In this document: positions 1-7,332 of the stretch, one piece after another | How positions within the stretch are numbered: position 1 is the first letter of the stretch | How the letters are laid out: each line of letters opens with the position of its first letter | Assembly: GCA_044432975.1 (NCBI GenBank) | Contig: JAWXUC010000014.1 | Span: 1 to 29,402 of the forward strand | DNA from: JAWXUC01 sp044432975 | Lineage (GTDB): Bacteria > Pseudomonadota > Alphaproteobacteria > RF32 > CAG-239 | DNA length: 29,402 nt | Direction of reading: 5' to 3' | Translations under genes and position numbers: made by a program | Notes under the pieces: model-generated | What the model was told of the DNA's origin: nothing | Databases searched by the model: none | The model's input: the letters and a program-made list of their open reading frames with translations, nothing else

Positions 1-2
1 AA

Positions 3-77
3 ACAATGGTTGTTTTGGTTGAGATAATGAATAAAATAGGCAAACAAGCAACCGCCTGGAAAAATAAACGTAAATAA
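3..77 (+). CDS. 3' end of an unidentified gene cut by the window edge
   Basis: Frame 3 is open from the left edge to a TAA at 75-77 and gives a basic, helical tail ending EIMNKIGKQATAWKNKRK. Only about 24 codons are visible. The gene would be the first one upstream of the DGR template repeat. The tail loosely resembles the last helix of Avd, the four-helix-bundle DGR accessory protein, but this is memory-based and far too short to assign. It may also be a chance open frame. Confidence 0.3.
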   Translation, partial: TMVVLVEIMNKIGKQATAWKNKRK

Positions 78-82
78 ATAAT

Positions 83-107
83 GAAGAATGACAGGTTGTA
101 GGGGACG
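83..107 (+). repeat. 25-base direct repeat, left copy
   Basis: A 25-base sequence starting GAAGAATGACAGG and running into TGTAGGGGACG is repeated exactly at 2202-2226. The two copies bracket the DGR template repeat and reverse transcriptase. The TGTAGGGG part belongs to the interspersed hairpin family seen several times in the window. Confidence 0.85.
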
Positions 108-575
108 CATTGTATGCGTCTCGCAATACAATGTCATTCCTCAAGACTGCGAATGCAGGCTTGATTAGGAATCTTCTACTGAATTTTTTAATCGCCCGCT
201 ATAAGGATTGTTTTATAAATGGGAGAACACAGTTCTCCCCTACAATAAAGTACAGCACCCTGTAGGGGACGGGGTAGTTGTAGGGGTGGTCATTGACAGT
301 CCGCAAAAAATGTCATGCCGCCCATAAAGTATTTATGGGCTCAGGCATCTTCCGATTTTAAAAAATAGAAGATCGCTAAGCTCCAAAATAAATTTTGTGG
401 CGCGATGACAATAATAATGTGGGGGTACAGTTTATCTGCCGTCCCTGAAAAAAGGAAACATAATTATTATACCCCCCATCGCCCTAACGGGCACTTCCCC
501 CGCAAGGGGGGAAGATGAGAAGGAGTAATTATTTTAACTGGATTACTTCGCATTCGCTCGTAATGACGGGTTGGG
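108..575. repeat. Cluster of REP-like hairpin repeats, no gene seen
   Basis: This stretch holds several unrelated inverted repeats and no credible ORF. They are: an imperfect stem 136-172 (ATTCCT/AGGAAT outer arms); GGGAGAAC 221-228 with GTTCTCCC 232-239; GCCCATAAA 320-328 with TTTATGGGC 332-340; GCCC 481-484 with GGGC 489-492; CTTCCCCC 494-501 with GGGGGAAG 507-514; and an element 538-568 (ATTAC/GTAAT ends). TGTAGGGG words occur at 98, 261 and 279, and its reverse complement at 237. The block around 211-270 is related to 2433-2492. These look like noncoding interspersed REP-type sequences. Confidence 0.7.
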
Positions 576-759
576 GATGATGCTTATATCGTTATACAAT
601 AACATTAATTTAATTATTTTTAATAACAAGATACGCCAGAATTTAGTTGTGTTTTTATACTCATCTAAAGCGAGCAATTAAAATTTAAAAAGGGCTATTA
701 ACAGGATAAAACAGAATGCAGTTATCTTGTAAAGAAATAATAATAGCGGTTAGCAGTTG
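576..759. other. AT-rich intergenic leader before the DGR template repeat
   Basis: No ORF or clear hairpin was found. The DNA is AT-rich and could carry the promoter for the template RNA and RT, but no hexamer pair stands out. The template repeat may extend left to about 741, because the codons NSG-stop-QLS in the TR frame lie immediately upstream of the Asn-rich core. Confidence 0.4.
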
Positions 760-897
760 TCTAATAATAACTATTGGAGTTCTACGGAGTACCCTAGTAA
801 TACTAATAACGCCTACAACTTCAATCCATACAACGCCAATAACAACAACAACAATAAGTATAACAATAACTATGTGCGTTGTGTGAGGGAGTTCTAG
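760..897 (+). repeat. DGR template repeat (TR)
   Basis: An adenine-rich block sits 74 bases before the RT start. Read in frame from 760 it spells SNNNYWSSTEY, then an Asn-rich run, then YVRCVREF and a TAG stop at 895-897. Eighteen codons are AAC or AAT, the codon type that A-directed mutagenesis diversifies without creating stops. YWSSTEY and VRCVR are typical of the C-terminal tail of C-type-lectin/FGE-like or DUF1566-like DGR targets. No gene frame leads into it: a TAG lies at 751-753 in the same frame. It is therefore a template and not the end of the target gene. The GC-richer end (about 874-892) is in the position of the IMH-like region. Confidence 0.85.
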
Positions 898-971
898 TAG
901 GGTTTTGGGCTTTTAAGATTTTAAATATAAAGTATCTTGTTATTAAAAATAATTATAAAAAAAAGGATTTT

Positions 972-2210
972 ATGTTAACGTTATTTGATGATATTGAAGA
1001 GCAACCAAAGGTGTCTTTAACAGAAGTTTTTGACGCATATTACGCTTGCAGAAAAAATAAAAGAAACAAGCCAAGTGCGGTTGAGTTTGAATTAAATTTA
1101 GAAGATAATTTAATTCAGTTATGGCAAGAAATTAATGACTTATCTTATGAACCCAAACGTTCTATTTGTTTTATTGTTGAAAAACCAGTTAAAAGAGAAA
1201 TTTTTGCAGCAAATTTTAGAGATAGGATTATTCATCATCTTCTTATTAATAAAACAATGGATTTATTTGAAGCATCTTTTATTACAGATAGCTATGCTTG
1301 CAGAAAAAATAAGGGAATGCTTTATGGGCAAAAAAGAGTTTTTGAGATGATTAAAGATGAATCTGAAAATTATACTAAAGACTGTTATATATTAAAACTT
1401 GATATTAGAGCATTTTTTATGAGTATTGATAAAGTAAAATTATTTCAACTATTAAAAAAGTTTTTGAAAGAAAATTATAAAAAACAAGATTTGGATGTTG
1501 TTTTGTTTTTATATGAAAAAGTGATTTTTAATGACCCCACAATTGATTGTGAATTTAGGTCTTGGAAACAAAAATGGAATGAACTCCCCAGTGATAAAAG
1601 TTTATTTACGGCACAAAAAAATAAAGGTCTTGCAATCGGAAATTTAACCTCTCAGGTTTTGGCAAACTTTTATATGAATGTTTTAGACCAATTTGTTAAA
1701 CATAATCTAAAAATAAAAAATTATGCCAGATATGTTGATGACTTTATTATTATTCATAAAGATAAAAAATATCTTATCAAGCTTATAGCTCAATTAAAAA
1801 GTTTCTTAAAAAAACAAATGGGATTAATTCTTCATCCTAAAAAAATATATCTTCAACATTATTCTAAAGGAGTTGCCTATATTGGTGCATATATTAAAAA
1901 ATATAGAATTTGTGCAGGAAGAAGAATTATTAAAAATTTTAATGAGGCTGTTAATGTTTATAATAAATTTGATGAAAACTTAAATTTTGAAGACTTAAAT
2001 AAAATTATGATGACCATAAATTCTTATTTGGGCTTTTTACAGCATTATTCATCTTTTAAGGTCAAAAGACATATAGTAAATAGGTGCAATGTTGGATTTA
2101 TGAGTAAATTTAAATACAGAAATAATTATAATAAAATAAATTTTAATAAAACCATAGTTAAAAAAAATAAAACTAACTTAGTTTGTGAGTTTAAAATTAT
2201 AGAAGAATGA
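972..2210 (+). CDS. Diversity-generating retroelement reverse transcriptase
   Basis: This 412-residue RNA-directed DNA polymerase would copy the adjacent template RNA with adenine-specific errors and pass the cDNA to a variable repeat in a target gene. Visible RT motifs are FRDRI (about 82-86), KLDIRAFF with the first catalytic Asp (about 142-149), GLAIGNLTSQ (219-228), YARYVDDF with the catalytic Asp pair (about 251-258), and a later GLILHPKK. The IGxxxSQ motif, in place of the QGxxxSP of group II introns and retrons, is the DGR signature. There is no maturase or endonuclease domain. I chose ATG 972, preceded by AAGGA at 962-966. The open frame extends upstream to 879, but that part overlaps the TR in another frame and has no ribosome site. 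The C-terminus is very Lys/Asn-rich, and the stop lies within a repeat. Confidence 0.9.
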   Translation: MLTLFDDIEEQPKVSLTEVFDAYYACRKNKRNKPSAVEFELNLEDNLIQLWQEINDLSYEPKRSICFIVEKPVKREIFAANFRDRIIHHLLINKTMDLFEASFITDSYACRKNKGMLYGQKRVFEMIKDESENYTKDCYILKLDIRAFFMSIDKVKLFQLLKKFLKENYKKQDLDVVLFLYEKVIFNDPTIDCEFRSWKQKWNELPSDKSLFTAQKNKGLAIGNLTSQVLANFYMNVLDQFVKHNLKIKNYARYVDDFIIIHKDKKYLIKLIAQLKSFLKKQMGLILHPKKIYLQHYSKGVAYIGAYIKKYRICAGRRIIKNFNEAVNVYNKFDENLNFEDLNKIMMTINSYLGFLQHYSSFKVKRHIVNRCNVGFMSKFKYRNNYNKINFNKTIVKKNKTNLVCEFKIIEE

Positions 2211-2226
2211 CAGGTTGTAGGGGACG
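2202..2226 (+). repeat. 25-base direct repeat, right copy
   Basis: Exact match to 83-107. The TGA stop of the reverse transcriptase (2208-2210) lies inside it, so the last RT codons (EE, stop) are encoded by repeat sequence. Confidence 0.85.
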
Positions 2227-2270
2227 ACGCCCTCGGCGTCCCGTATGTAGGGTACGGTCTTGACCGTACC
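2216..2270 (+). repeat. Two TGTAGGG-type hairpins
   Basis: The first is a 27-base element at 2216-2242, starting TGTAGGGGACGACGCC and folding back through GGCGTCCC; it recurs exactly at 2485-2511. The second follows TGTAGG at 2246 and pairs GGTACGGTC 2251-2259 with GACCGTACC 2262-2270 around a TT loop. Confidence 0.8.
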
Positions 2271-2281
2271 TGAAAAAAAGA

Positions 2282-2433
2282 TTATAGCAAACGCAAAATT
2301 ATTTGATTGCATATCTCTTGTAGGGAACAGTCTTGACTGTTCCTTGTCTAATATGGCTAATTTCAAAGGAATGGTCAAGACCATTCCCTACAAATTATTA
2401 TAAAACACAATCATTTATTTTTGCCTTAGCTAT
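2282..2433 (+). mobile_element. 152-base interspersed repeat (MITE-like), copy A
   Basis: By eye this stretch matches the reverse complement of 19681-19832 at 148 of 152 positions, without gaps. Its core (2318-2393) has inverted ends TTGTAGGGAA and TTCCCTACAA. It contains two perfect hairpins: GGAACAGTC 2324-2332 with GACTGTTCC 2335-2343, and GGAATGGTC 2368-2376 with GACCATTCC 2379-2387. It encodes nothing, so any movement would need an enzyme supplied in trans. It could also be a large REP/BIME-type sequence rather than a transposon derivative. Confidence 0.75.
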
Positions 2434-2511
2434 ATTTTATAAACGGGAGAGCACTGGTCTCCCCTACAATAGAGTGCAATAACCTGTAGGGGACGACGCC
2501 CTCGGCGTCCC
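2433..2511 (+). repeat. Hairpin repeats related to 211-270 and 2216-2242
   Basis: TTTTATAAACGGGAGA through CCTGTAGGGGACG resembles 211-270 in order and spacing. It contains a GGGAGA/TCTCCC stem, the word CCCCTACAAT, and at 2485-2511 an exact copy of the 27-base GACGCC/GGCGTC hairpin found at 2216-2242. Confidence 0.7.
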
Positions 2512-2543
2512 TGAAAGTGTAAGCGGATTCCACATCGTCCCAC

Positions 2544-2577
2544 AAAAAAAGGAGTGTAAAAAACACTCCTTTTTTTA
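2544..2577. terminator. Bidirectional intrinsic terminator after ackA
   Basis: GGAGTGT (2551-2557) pairs with ACACTCC (2563-2569) around an AAAAA loop. An A run lies on the left and a T run on the right, so it can stop transcription from either side. It lies 13 bases past the ackA stop and is the natural terminator of the grpE-ackA unit. Confidence 0.85.
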
Positions 2578-2589
2578 TACATAAATCAA

Positions 2590-3768
2590 TTAAGCAGTTA
2601 ACTCTACAGTGTCTCTGGCAATCATTAATTCTTCTTCTGTTGGGATAACAAAAGCTCTTACTTTTGAATCAGAGGTTGAAACTTCAATAATTTCACCTCT
2701 TTTGCTATTTGCTTCTTCATTAACTTTAATTCCCAAATAGCTCAATCTTTCCATAATAAGCTTTCTTGTTAAGCTAGAGTTTTCTCCAACACCAGCTGTA
2801 AACACAATCGCATCTAAACCTTCAAGAGCCGCAATGTAAGAGCCAACTTGTTTTGCAATGCTATAAATATAACATTTCATTGCATCTAAAACTGCAGGTT
2901 CACCTTTATTATAAGCTGCTTCAAAATCACGAGAATCTGAATATCCTGTTAAACCAGCTTTACCACTTTGACGATTCATAATATCATTAACTTCATCAAC
3001 GCTCAAACCTTGTGTTTTCATCATATATAATGGTACATATGGATCAATATCACCACAACGAGTGTCCATAACAATACCTGCAAGAGGTGTCATGCCCATA
3101 GATGTGTCAATACATTCACCGTTTTTAACCGCAGTGATAGAAGCACCACTACCAATGTGGCAAGTAATAACTTTTTTGCCTTCACCAATGATTTTTGCAA
3201 CTTCTTGACTAACATATTTATGAGAAGTTCCGTGCATTCCATAACGTCTGATTTTATATTCTTTGCGTTGTTTTTCTGGCAAAGCATATGTATAAGCTTC
3301 AACAGGCATTGTTTGGTGGAAAGCAGTGTCAAAAACAACAACTTGTTTAACATCTGGCAATTCTTTTTGAACCGCACGCAAAACCAAAACAGCTGCAGGG
3401 TTGTGAAGAGGTGCTAATGTGCCCAATTCTTCAATGTCTTTAATAACTTGTTCTGTAACAAGAGTAGATTTTTTGAAAATGTCGCCACCTTGCACAACTC
3501 TGTTTCCAATAGCAGAAATTTCTGATAAAGAGCCAATAACACCATCAAGCAAAAGTTTCATAACTTCATTAAAAGCAACATTGTGATTTGGCAAATCAAC
3601 ATTAACCTCTTTTTTGTCTCCGTTTGCAAGTTTAATGCCAACAAAAGAAGCACTACGGCCGATTCTTTCTGCATTTCCTTTTGCAATAACGTTATATTCG
3701 TTGTTTTCAACATTATATAATTGATATTTTAATGTTGATGATCCGGCATTTAGTACTAAAATTTTCAT
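2590..3768 (-). CDS. ackA: Acetate kinase
   Basis: This 392-residue cytoplasmic enzyme interconverts acetyl phosphate plus ADP and acetate plus ATP. The N-terminal LNAGSSTLKYQL is the family signature. Other conserved blocks are PLHNPA, FDTAFHQTMP, YGMHGTSHKYVS, DTRCGDIDP (Arg), FTAGVGENS and the C-terminal PTEEELMIARDT. The block usually read as GHRVVHGGE is here GNRVVQGGD: the Arg is kept and two His are replaced. I chose ATG 3768 because MKILVLNAGSS starts there after AAAGGAAAAAC. A longer frame reaches 3819 but overlaps grpE. No phosphotransacetylase gene is adjacent. It lies 31 bases downstream of grpE on the same strand, so co-transcription is likely. Confidence 0.95.
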   Translation of the reverse strand: MKILVLNAGSSTLKYQLYNVENNEYNVIAKGNAERIGRSASFVGIKLANGDKKEVNVDLPNHNVAFNEVMKLLLDGVIGSLSEISAIGNRVVQGGDIFKKSTLVTEQVIKDIEELGTLAPLHNPAAVLVLRAVQKELPDVKQVVVFDTAFHQTMPVEAYTYALPEKQRKEYKIRRYGMHGTSHKYVSQEVAKIIGEGKKVITCHIGSGASITAVKNGECIDTSMGMTPLAGIVMDTRCGDIDPYVPLYMMKTQGLSVDEVNDIMNRQSGKAGLTGYSDSRDFEAAYNKGEPAVLDAMKCYIYSIAKQVGSYIAALEGLDAIVFTAGVGENSSLTRKLIMERLSYLGIKVNEEANSKRGEIIEVSTSDSKVRAFVIPTEEELMIARDTVELTA

Positions 3769-3799
3769 TGTTTTTCCTTTTAATAGTTTTAGTTTAAGT

Positions 3800-4351
3800 T
3801 TATTTTTTAGAAACAACAACCATTGCTTCTCTTAAAATTCTATCAGATATCAAATATCCTGTTTGCAAAACCTGAATTACAGTTCCTGCATCTTTAGTTT
3901 CATCAACAACTTCAGATATCACTTGATGAAAATTAGGGTCAAAAGGCTTGTCTAAACAATCCATTTGGCTGATGTGTTCTTTGTTAAAAACTTTTAATAG
4001 TTCTTCATAAGTCAATTTTACACCATCAAGCAAAGGTCCTTCTTCTGCAGATGCCATTGCTCTTTGCAAATTGTCAGCAACCGCCAATAAAGACTTTGCA
4101 AAAGAAGAGATTGCATATTTAGCATTTTTTTCTGCTTCAGCAACAAGTCTTTTCTTTGTGTTTTCTGTATCAGCCAAAATTCTGAGCATGTCATTTTTTA
4201 ATTTTGCATTCTCAGCCTCTAAATCAGAAGCTTCTTCAACTAGGTTTTCTTCTTCTTCAATAAAGTCTTCTTCTATGTCTAATATACTCTCATCAGTGTT
4301 AACTAATTCATCTTCTTCTAAAAATTCTTCATTTTTATTGTCTTCTACCAT
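3800..4351 (-). CDS. grpE: GrpE nucleotide exchange factor
   Basis: A 183-residue co-chaperone that releases ADP from DnaK. The first 45 residues are strongly acidic (EEEN, EEDFIEEEE). A long coiled coil follows (LEAENAKLKNDMLRILADTENTKKR), then the beta-domain with LLDGVKLTYEELLKVFNKEHI, FDPNFHQVISEV and QTGYLISDRILREAMVVV, which are standard GrpE blocks. Length is normal. Neither dnaK nor hrcA is adjacent; ackA follows instead. The start has GAGAGAAAAACA in front, and the promoter must lie in the short divergent gap shared with the glycogen synthase gene. Confidence 0.95.
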   Translation of the reverse strand: MVEDNKNEEFLEEDELVNTDESILDIEEDFIEEEENLVEEASDLEAENAKLKNDMLRILADTENTKKRLVAEAEKNAKYAISSFAKSLLAVADNLQRAMASAEEGPLLDGVKLTYEELLKVFNKEHISQMDCLDKPFDPNFHQVISEVVDETKDAGTVIQVLQTGYLISDRILREAMVVVSKK

Positions 4352-4433
4352 TGTTTTTCTCTCTTTGGTTAAATATATATTAAGTATTTAGTGATTAAAT
4401 TGATTTAAGTCAAGTGTTTATGAAAGATGAACG

Positions 4434-6452
4434 ATGAAATTTTTTGAAAAAACAGCATTAGGCTTTTTGCCTTCTAACTTTAACAAAAAAAAGAAGGTGC
4501 AAAAGTTCTTAAAGCCAACGAATCCAAACTTTATTAATATATATAATATGTCAAAAAAACAATGTTTGGGAAAATTTTTATGGAGAGAACCTAAAACAAT
4601 TCGCTCTTTTATGCTTAGTGCAGAAACTGCAACCTTTATGAAAGGTGGTGGCTTGGGTATGATTGCCTCAGAACTACCAGAAGCCTTTAATAATTGTTTT
4701 AAAAAACAAAATGATGAAATGTTTATTGTAACTCCAATGTATATGGGGCATACAGGCAAAAAATCAGCAAGTTTAGAAGGCGATGTTTATACAGGGGCAG
4801 AAGGTGTTAGCACAACCGTTAAAAAAGTTGCAAGCATAAATGTTAGATTTTTTAACGATGAAGCAAAGTTAGAAAAAAACAAAGTAGATGTTTATAAAGC
4901 TCATGTTAATAATGTTACATATTTCTTTTTAGATAATAAAAGATTCTTTTCAATTAATCCTCATAAAGACAATCAGTCTGCTCAAGACGGCTGTTATGTG
5001 TTAAATGAATTTGGCATTAATGAAGTTGAAAGATTTGCCTTTATGTCAAAAGCTGTGTACACTCTTTTAGAAGCTTTAGCGCTTTCAAATAATAAAGAAA
5101 TTCCTTTCCCTACATCTATTGTTGCCAATGACTGGCATACAGGTGCATTAAGCGGATTATTAAAATATTTCTCAACCTCATCTTTTGATTTTGATTTAAT
5201 TTCAGAACAAGTTTATGAAAAATTATTAAGTATTAACGTAGTTTATATTATTCATCACTTGGGGTATCAAGGCTGGAATTATGAACAAAGCGCTCATATT
5301 TTAAATTCTTTATATGAAGAATTAACCGTTAATGTTATGAGGACTGCAAAAGCTATTAAAAACACAAATCCAAGATTTGATAATTCTTTAATAGTAGAAG
5401 ATTGTTACAATCAATCAGCTCCAAGTATTGCTCTTGCAGACAGAATTGTAACGGTTTCTAATAATTATCAAGATGAAGTTTCAAAAGATTTGTCATTAGG
5501 GCAAGATTTTAGAGATGTTCTAAAAATCAGAAAAAACCACAGAACCTTCTTTGGTATTGTAAACGGATATGATAAAAAACTAATTTCTCCAAACAAAGAA
5601 AAAATTAGTAAAATAAATAAATATTTTGACTCAAAATTTAAGTTTTTTGATGAAAGCTCAATAGAGGTTAAGCATGAAAATAAAGTGGAATTTATTAATT
5701 TAATTTCTAAAATTGCAAAAGAAAAATCTTATAAAGATAAAGTTATTCCTTTAATAGATGCTTATAAATTTGAAGATGCCTTAAAAAACATTAAAGACAT
5801 TAAAGAAATTCCAATTATTTGCGCAACATCAAGACTTGTTGAACAAAAAGGATATGATATCGCCGCATCTGCAATTATAAAATTATTAAAAGAAGAAAAT
5901 TATAAAGAGCCTCCAATCTTTTTATTGGGCGGAGCAGGCGATGAGAAAAACTTTAAATTTTTACAAGACTTAAAAGATGAAGCCTCAAAAATAAATCCAA
6001 TAGCAGGAGAACGTATTTTTGTATTTAAGGGCTATAAAGATGAATTTGCTTATGCAATTCAATTAGCTTCAGATTTTTATTTAATGCCTTGTAGGTTTGA
6101 ACCTTGTGGTTTGACACAAATGGAAGCAATGGCAAAAGGCGCTTTGCCAATAGCAATGTCAACAGGTGGTCTTGTAGATACAATTGTCGATGGTGTTGAT
6201 GGTTTTAGAACCTCTGCATTTTTTGGTACTCAATATCATGTGTATGGAGACAACTTAACCGCTAAAAGATTAAAAACTAACGAAAACGCATATCAAGAAG
6301 CCTTAAAAAAATCTCTAAAAGTCTTTTATGAAGGCAGAAGCATTCTAGAACAAATGACATATAATGCCATGGCAAAAGATTTTAGCTGGGATGTAAAAGA
6401 CACAGGCTCTGTATATGCCTACCATAGATTATTAAAAACAGGCCACATCTAA
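4434..6452 (+). CDS. glgA: Glycogen/starch synthase (GT5 family)
   Basis: A 672-residue glycosyltransferase expected to extend alpha-1,4-glucan from ADP- or UDP-glucose. The N-terminal GT-B half starts around residue 57 with MLSAETATFMKGGGLG, the KxGGLG sugar-nucleotide motif. The C-terminal half has ICATSRLVEQKGYD, LLGGAGDE and the late signature MPCRFEPCGLTQMEAMAKG followed by STGGLVDTIVDGVDGF. It is about 190 residues longer than E. coli GlgA because of a lysine-rich N-terminal extension and central insertions. ATG 4434 has only a weak GAAAG in front. ATG 4548 (MSKKQCLGKF) would drop the extension and is possible. No other glycogen genes are in the window. Confidence 0.85.
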   Translation: MKFFEKTALGFLPSNFNKKKKVQKFLKPTNPNFINIYNMSKKQCLGKFLWREPKTIRSFMLSAETATFMKGGGLGMIASELPEAFNNCFKKQNDEMFIVTPMYMGHTGKKSASLEGDVYTGAEGVSTTVKKVASINVRFFNDEAKLEKNKVDVYKAHVNNVTYFFLDNKRFFSINPHKDNQSAQDGCYVLNEFGINEVERFAFMSKAVYTLLEALALSNNKEIPFPTSIVANDWHTGALSGLLKYFSTSSFDFDLISEQVYEKLLSINVVYIIHHLGYQGWNYEQSAHILNSLYEELTVNVMRTAKAIKNTNPRFDNSLIVEDCYNQSAPSIALADRIVTVSNNYQDEVSKDLSLGQDFRDVLKIRKNHRTFFGIVNGYDKKLISPNKEKISKINKYFDSKFKFFDESSIEVKHENKVEFINLISKIAKEKSYKDKVIPLIDAYKFEDALKNIKDIKEIPIICATSRLVEQKGYDIAASAIIKLLKEENYKEPPIFLLGGAGDEKNFKFLQDLKDEASKINPIAGERIFVFKGYKDEFAYAIQLASDFYLMPCRFEPCGLTQMEAMAKGALPIAMSTGGLVDTIVDGVDGFRTSAFFGTQYHVYGDNLTAKRLKTNENAYQEALKKSLKVFYEGRSILEQMTYNAMAKDFSWDVKDTGSVYAYHRLLKTGHI

Positions 6453-6456
6453 AACA

Positions 6457-6485
6457 AAAGCCCTCACTACGAGGGCTTTAAGATA
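6457..6485. terminator. Intrinsic terminator between convergent glgA and ctrA
   Basis: AAAGCCCTC (6457-6465) pairs with GAGGGCTTT (6471-6479) around ACTAC. It lies in the 36-base gap between the ends of two facing genes and can serve both. Confidence 0.8.
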
Positions 6486-6488
6486 AAA

Positions 6489-7178
6489 TTATTTTTTAAT
6501 TTCGTCAGGGTCTCTGAGAACGTATCCTCTTCCCCAAACTGTTTCGATATAATTTTTTCCGCCAGAAGCTTTTTCTAATTTTTTTCTCAACTTGCAGATA
6601 AACACATCGATAATTTTTAACTCAGGTTCATCAATTCCGCCATATAAGTGGTTTAAGAATTGATCTTTATTTAATGTAGAGCCTTTTCTTAAAGATAAAA
6701 GTTCCATAATTCCATATTCTTTACCAGTTAAGTGTAAAACTTCTCCGTTAACACTAACGTTTTGAGAATCCAAGTCAACTTCAACTAAACCTGTTTTTAT
6801 AATAGAATTCGAATGCCCTTTAGAACGACGCACAATAGCTTGAATTCTAGCTAATAACTCAGCCTTATCAAAAGGTTTTGTTAAATAATCATCAGCCCCA
6901 TATCCAAGACCTTTAACTTTTTTGTCAGCTTCAGATAAGCCAGATAAAATTAATACAGGGGTTTTGATTTTAGAGGCTCTAAGGTTTTTCAACACTTCAT
7001 AACCATTCATATCTGGTAACATAATATCTAAAATAATGATGTCATAATCATAAATTTTGCCAATTTCTAAGCCATCTTCACCCAAATCTGTGGTGTCTAT
7101 AATCATACCTTCTTTTTTAAGCATTGTCTCAATGCTTTGAGATATTGCGTAATCATCTTCAACTAATAAAACTCTCAT
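6489..7178 (-). CDS. ctrA: CtrA cell-cycle response regulator
   Basis: An OmpR-type DNA-binding response regulator of 229 residues, the alphaproteobacterial master regulator of the cell cycle and polar development. The receiver domain (1 to about 120) has the acidic pair E7/D8/D9, phospho-acceptor D51 in ILDIMLPDMNGYE, and KGLGYGADDYLTKPF with the conserved Lys. The winged-helix domain (about 125-225) has LTGKEYGIMELL and the CtrA hallmark NHLYGGIDEPELKIIDVFICKLRKKL, followed by VWGRGYVL. Length and sequence are those of orthologous CtrA rather than a generic OmpR protein. A GAGGCAAAT ribosome site precedes ATG 7178. It is divergent from the DUF4167 gene. Confidence 0.95.
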   Translation of the reverse strand: MRVLLVEDDYAISQSIETMLKKEGMIIDTTDLGEDGLEIGKIYDYDIIILDIMLPDMNGYEVLKNLRASKIKTPVLILSGLSEADKKVKGLGYGADDYLTKPFDKAELLARIQAIVRRSKGHSNSIIKTGLVEVDLDSQNVSVNGEVLHLTGKEYGIMELLSLRKGSTLNKDQFLNHLYGGIDEPELKIIDVFICKLRKKLEKASGGKNYIETVWGRGYVLRDPDEIKK

Positions 7179-7332
7179 ATTTGCCTCCGCTATTTAAACA
7201 TAAGATTATTATAGAAGTTTTTTTTATTTTGTTAACCTTTATTAATATGCTTGTTAATAATTTTTTTACTTGCATTTATTTTTTTTATATATACAATCCC
7301 TTTATTCCCCAAATTTTATAAAGTGTAATTTT

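Noticed and set aside
760..897. The Asn-rich block as the 3' end of a real target gene (variable repeat)
   Set aside because: A TAG lies in the same frame at 751-753 and no gene runs into it. Its unusually high A content and position next to the RT fit a template.
879..971. N-terminal extension of the reverse transcriptase from 879
   Set aside because: It overlaps the template repeat in a different frame and has no ribosome site. ATG 972 follows AAGGA and begins the conserved region.
576..971. Retron msr-msd region for the RT
   Set aside because: The RT has the DGR IGxxxSQ motif and YVDD, and the upstream block is a protein-like A-rich template without the inverted repeats of a retron RNA.
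2178..2384. Minus-strand ORF through the repeat region
   Set aside because: It consists of hairpin repeat sequence and the complement of the RT end, with no ribosome site.
4071..4391. Plus-strand Ser-rich ORF opposite grpE
   Set aside because: It is the antisense of the acidic GrpE coding sequence, with no independent support.
7179..7332. CtrA autoregulatory boxes in front of ctrA
   Set aside because: Several TTAA words are present, but their spacings are 6 and 8, not 7, and such words are expected in this AT-rich gap.
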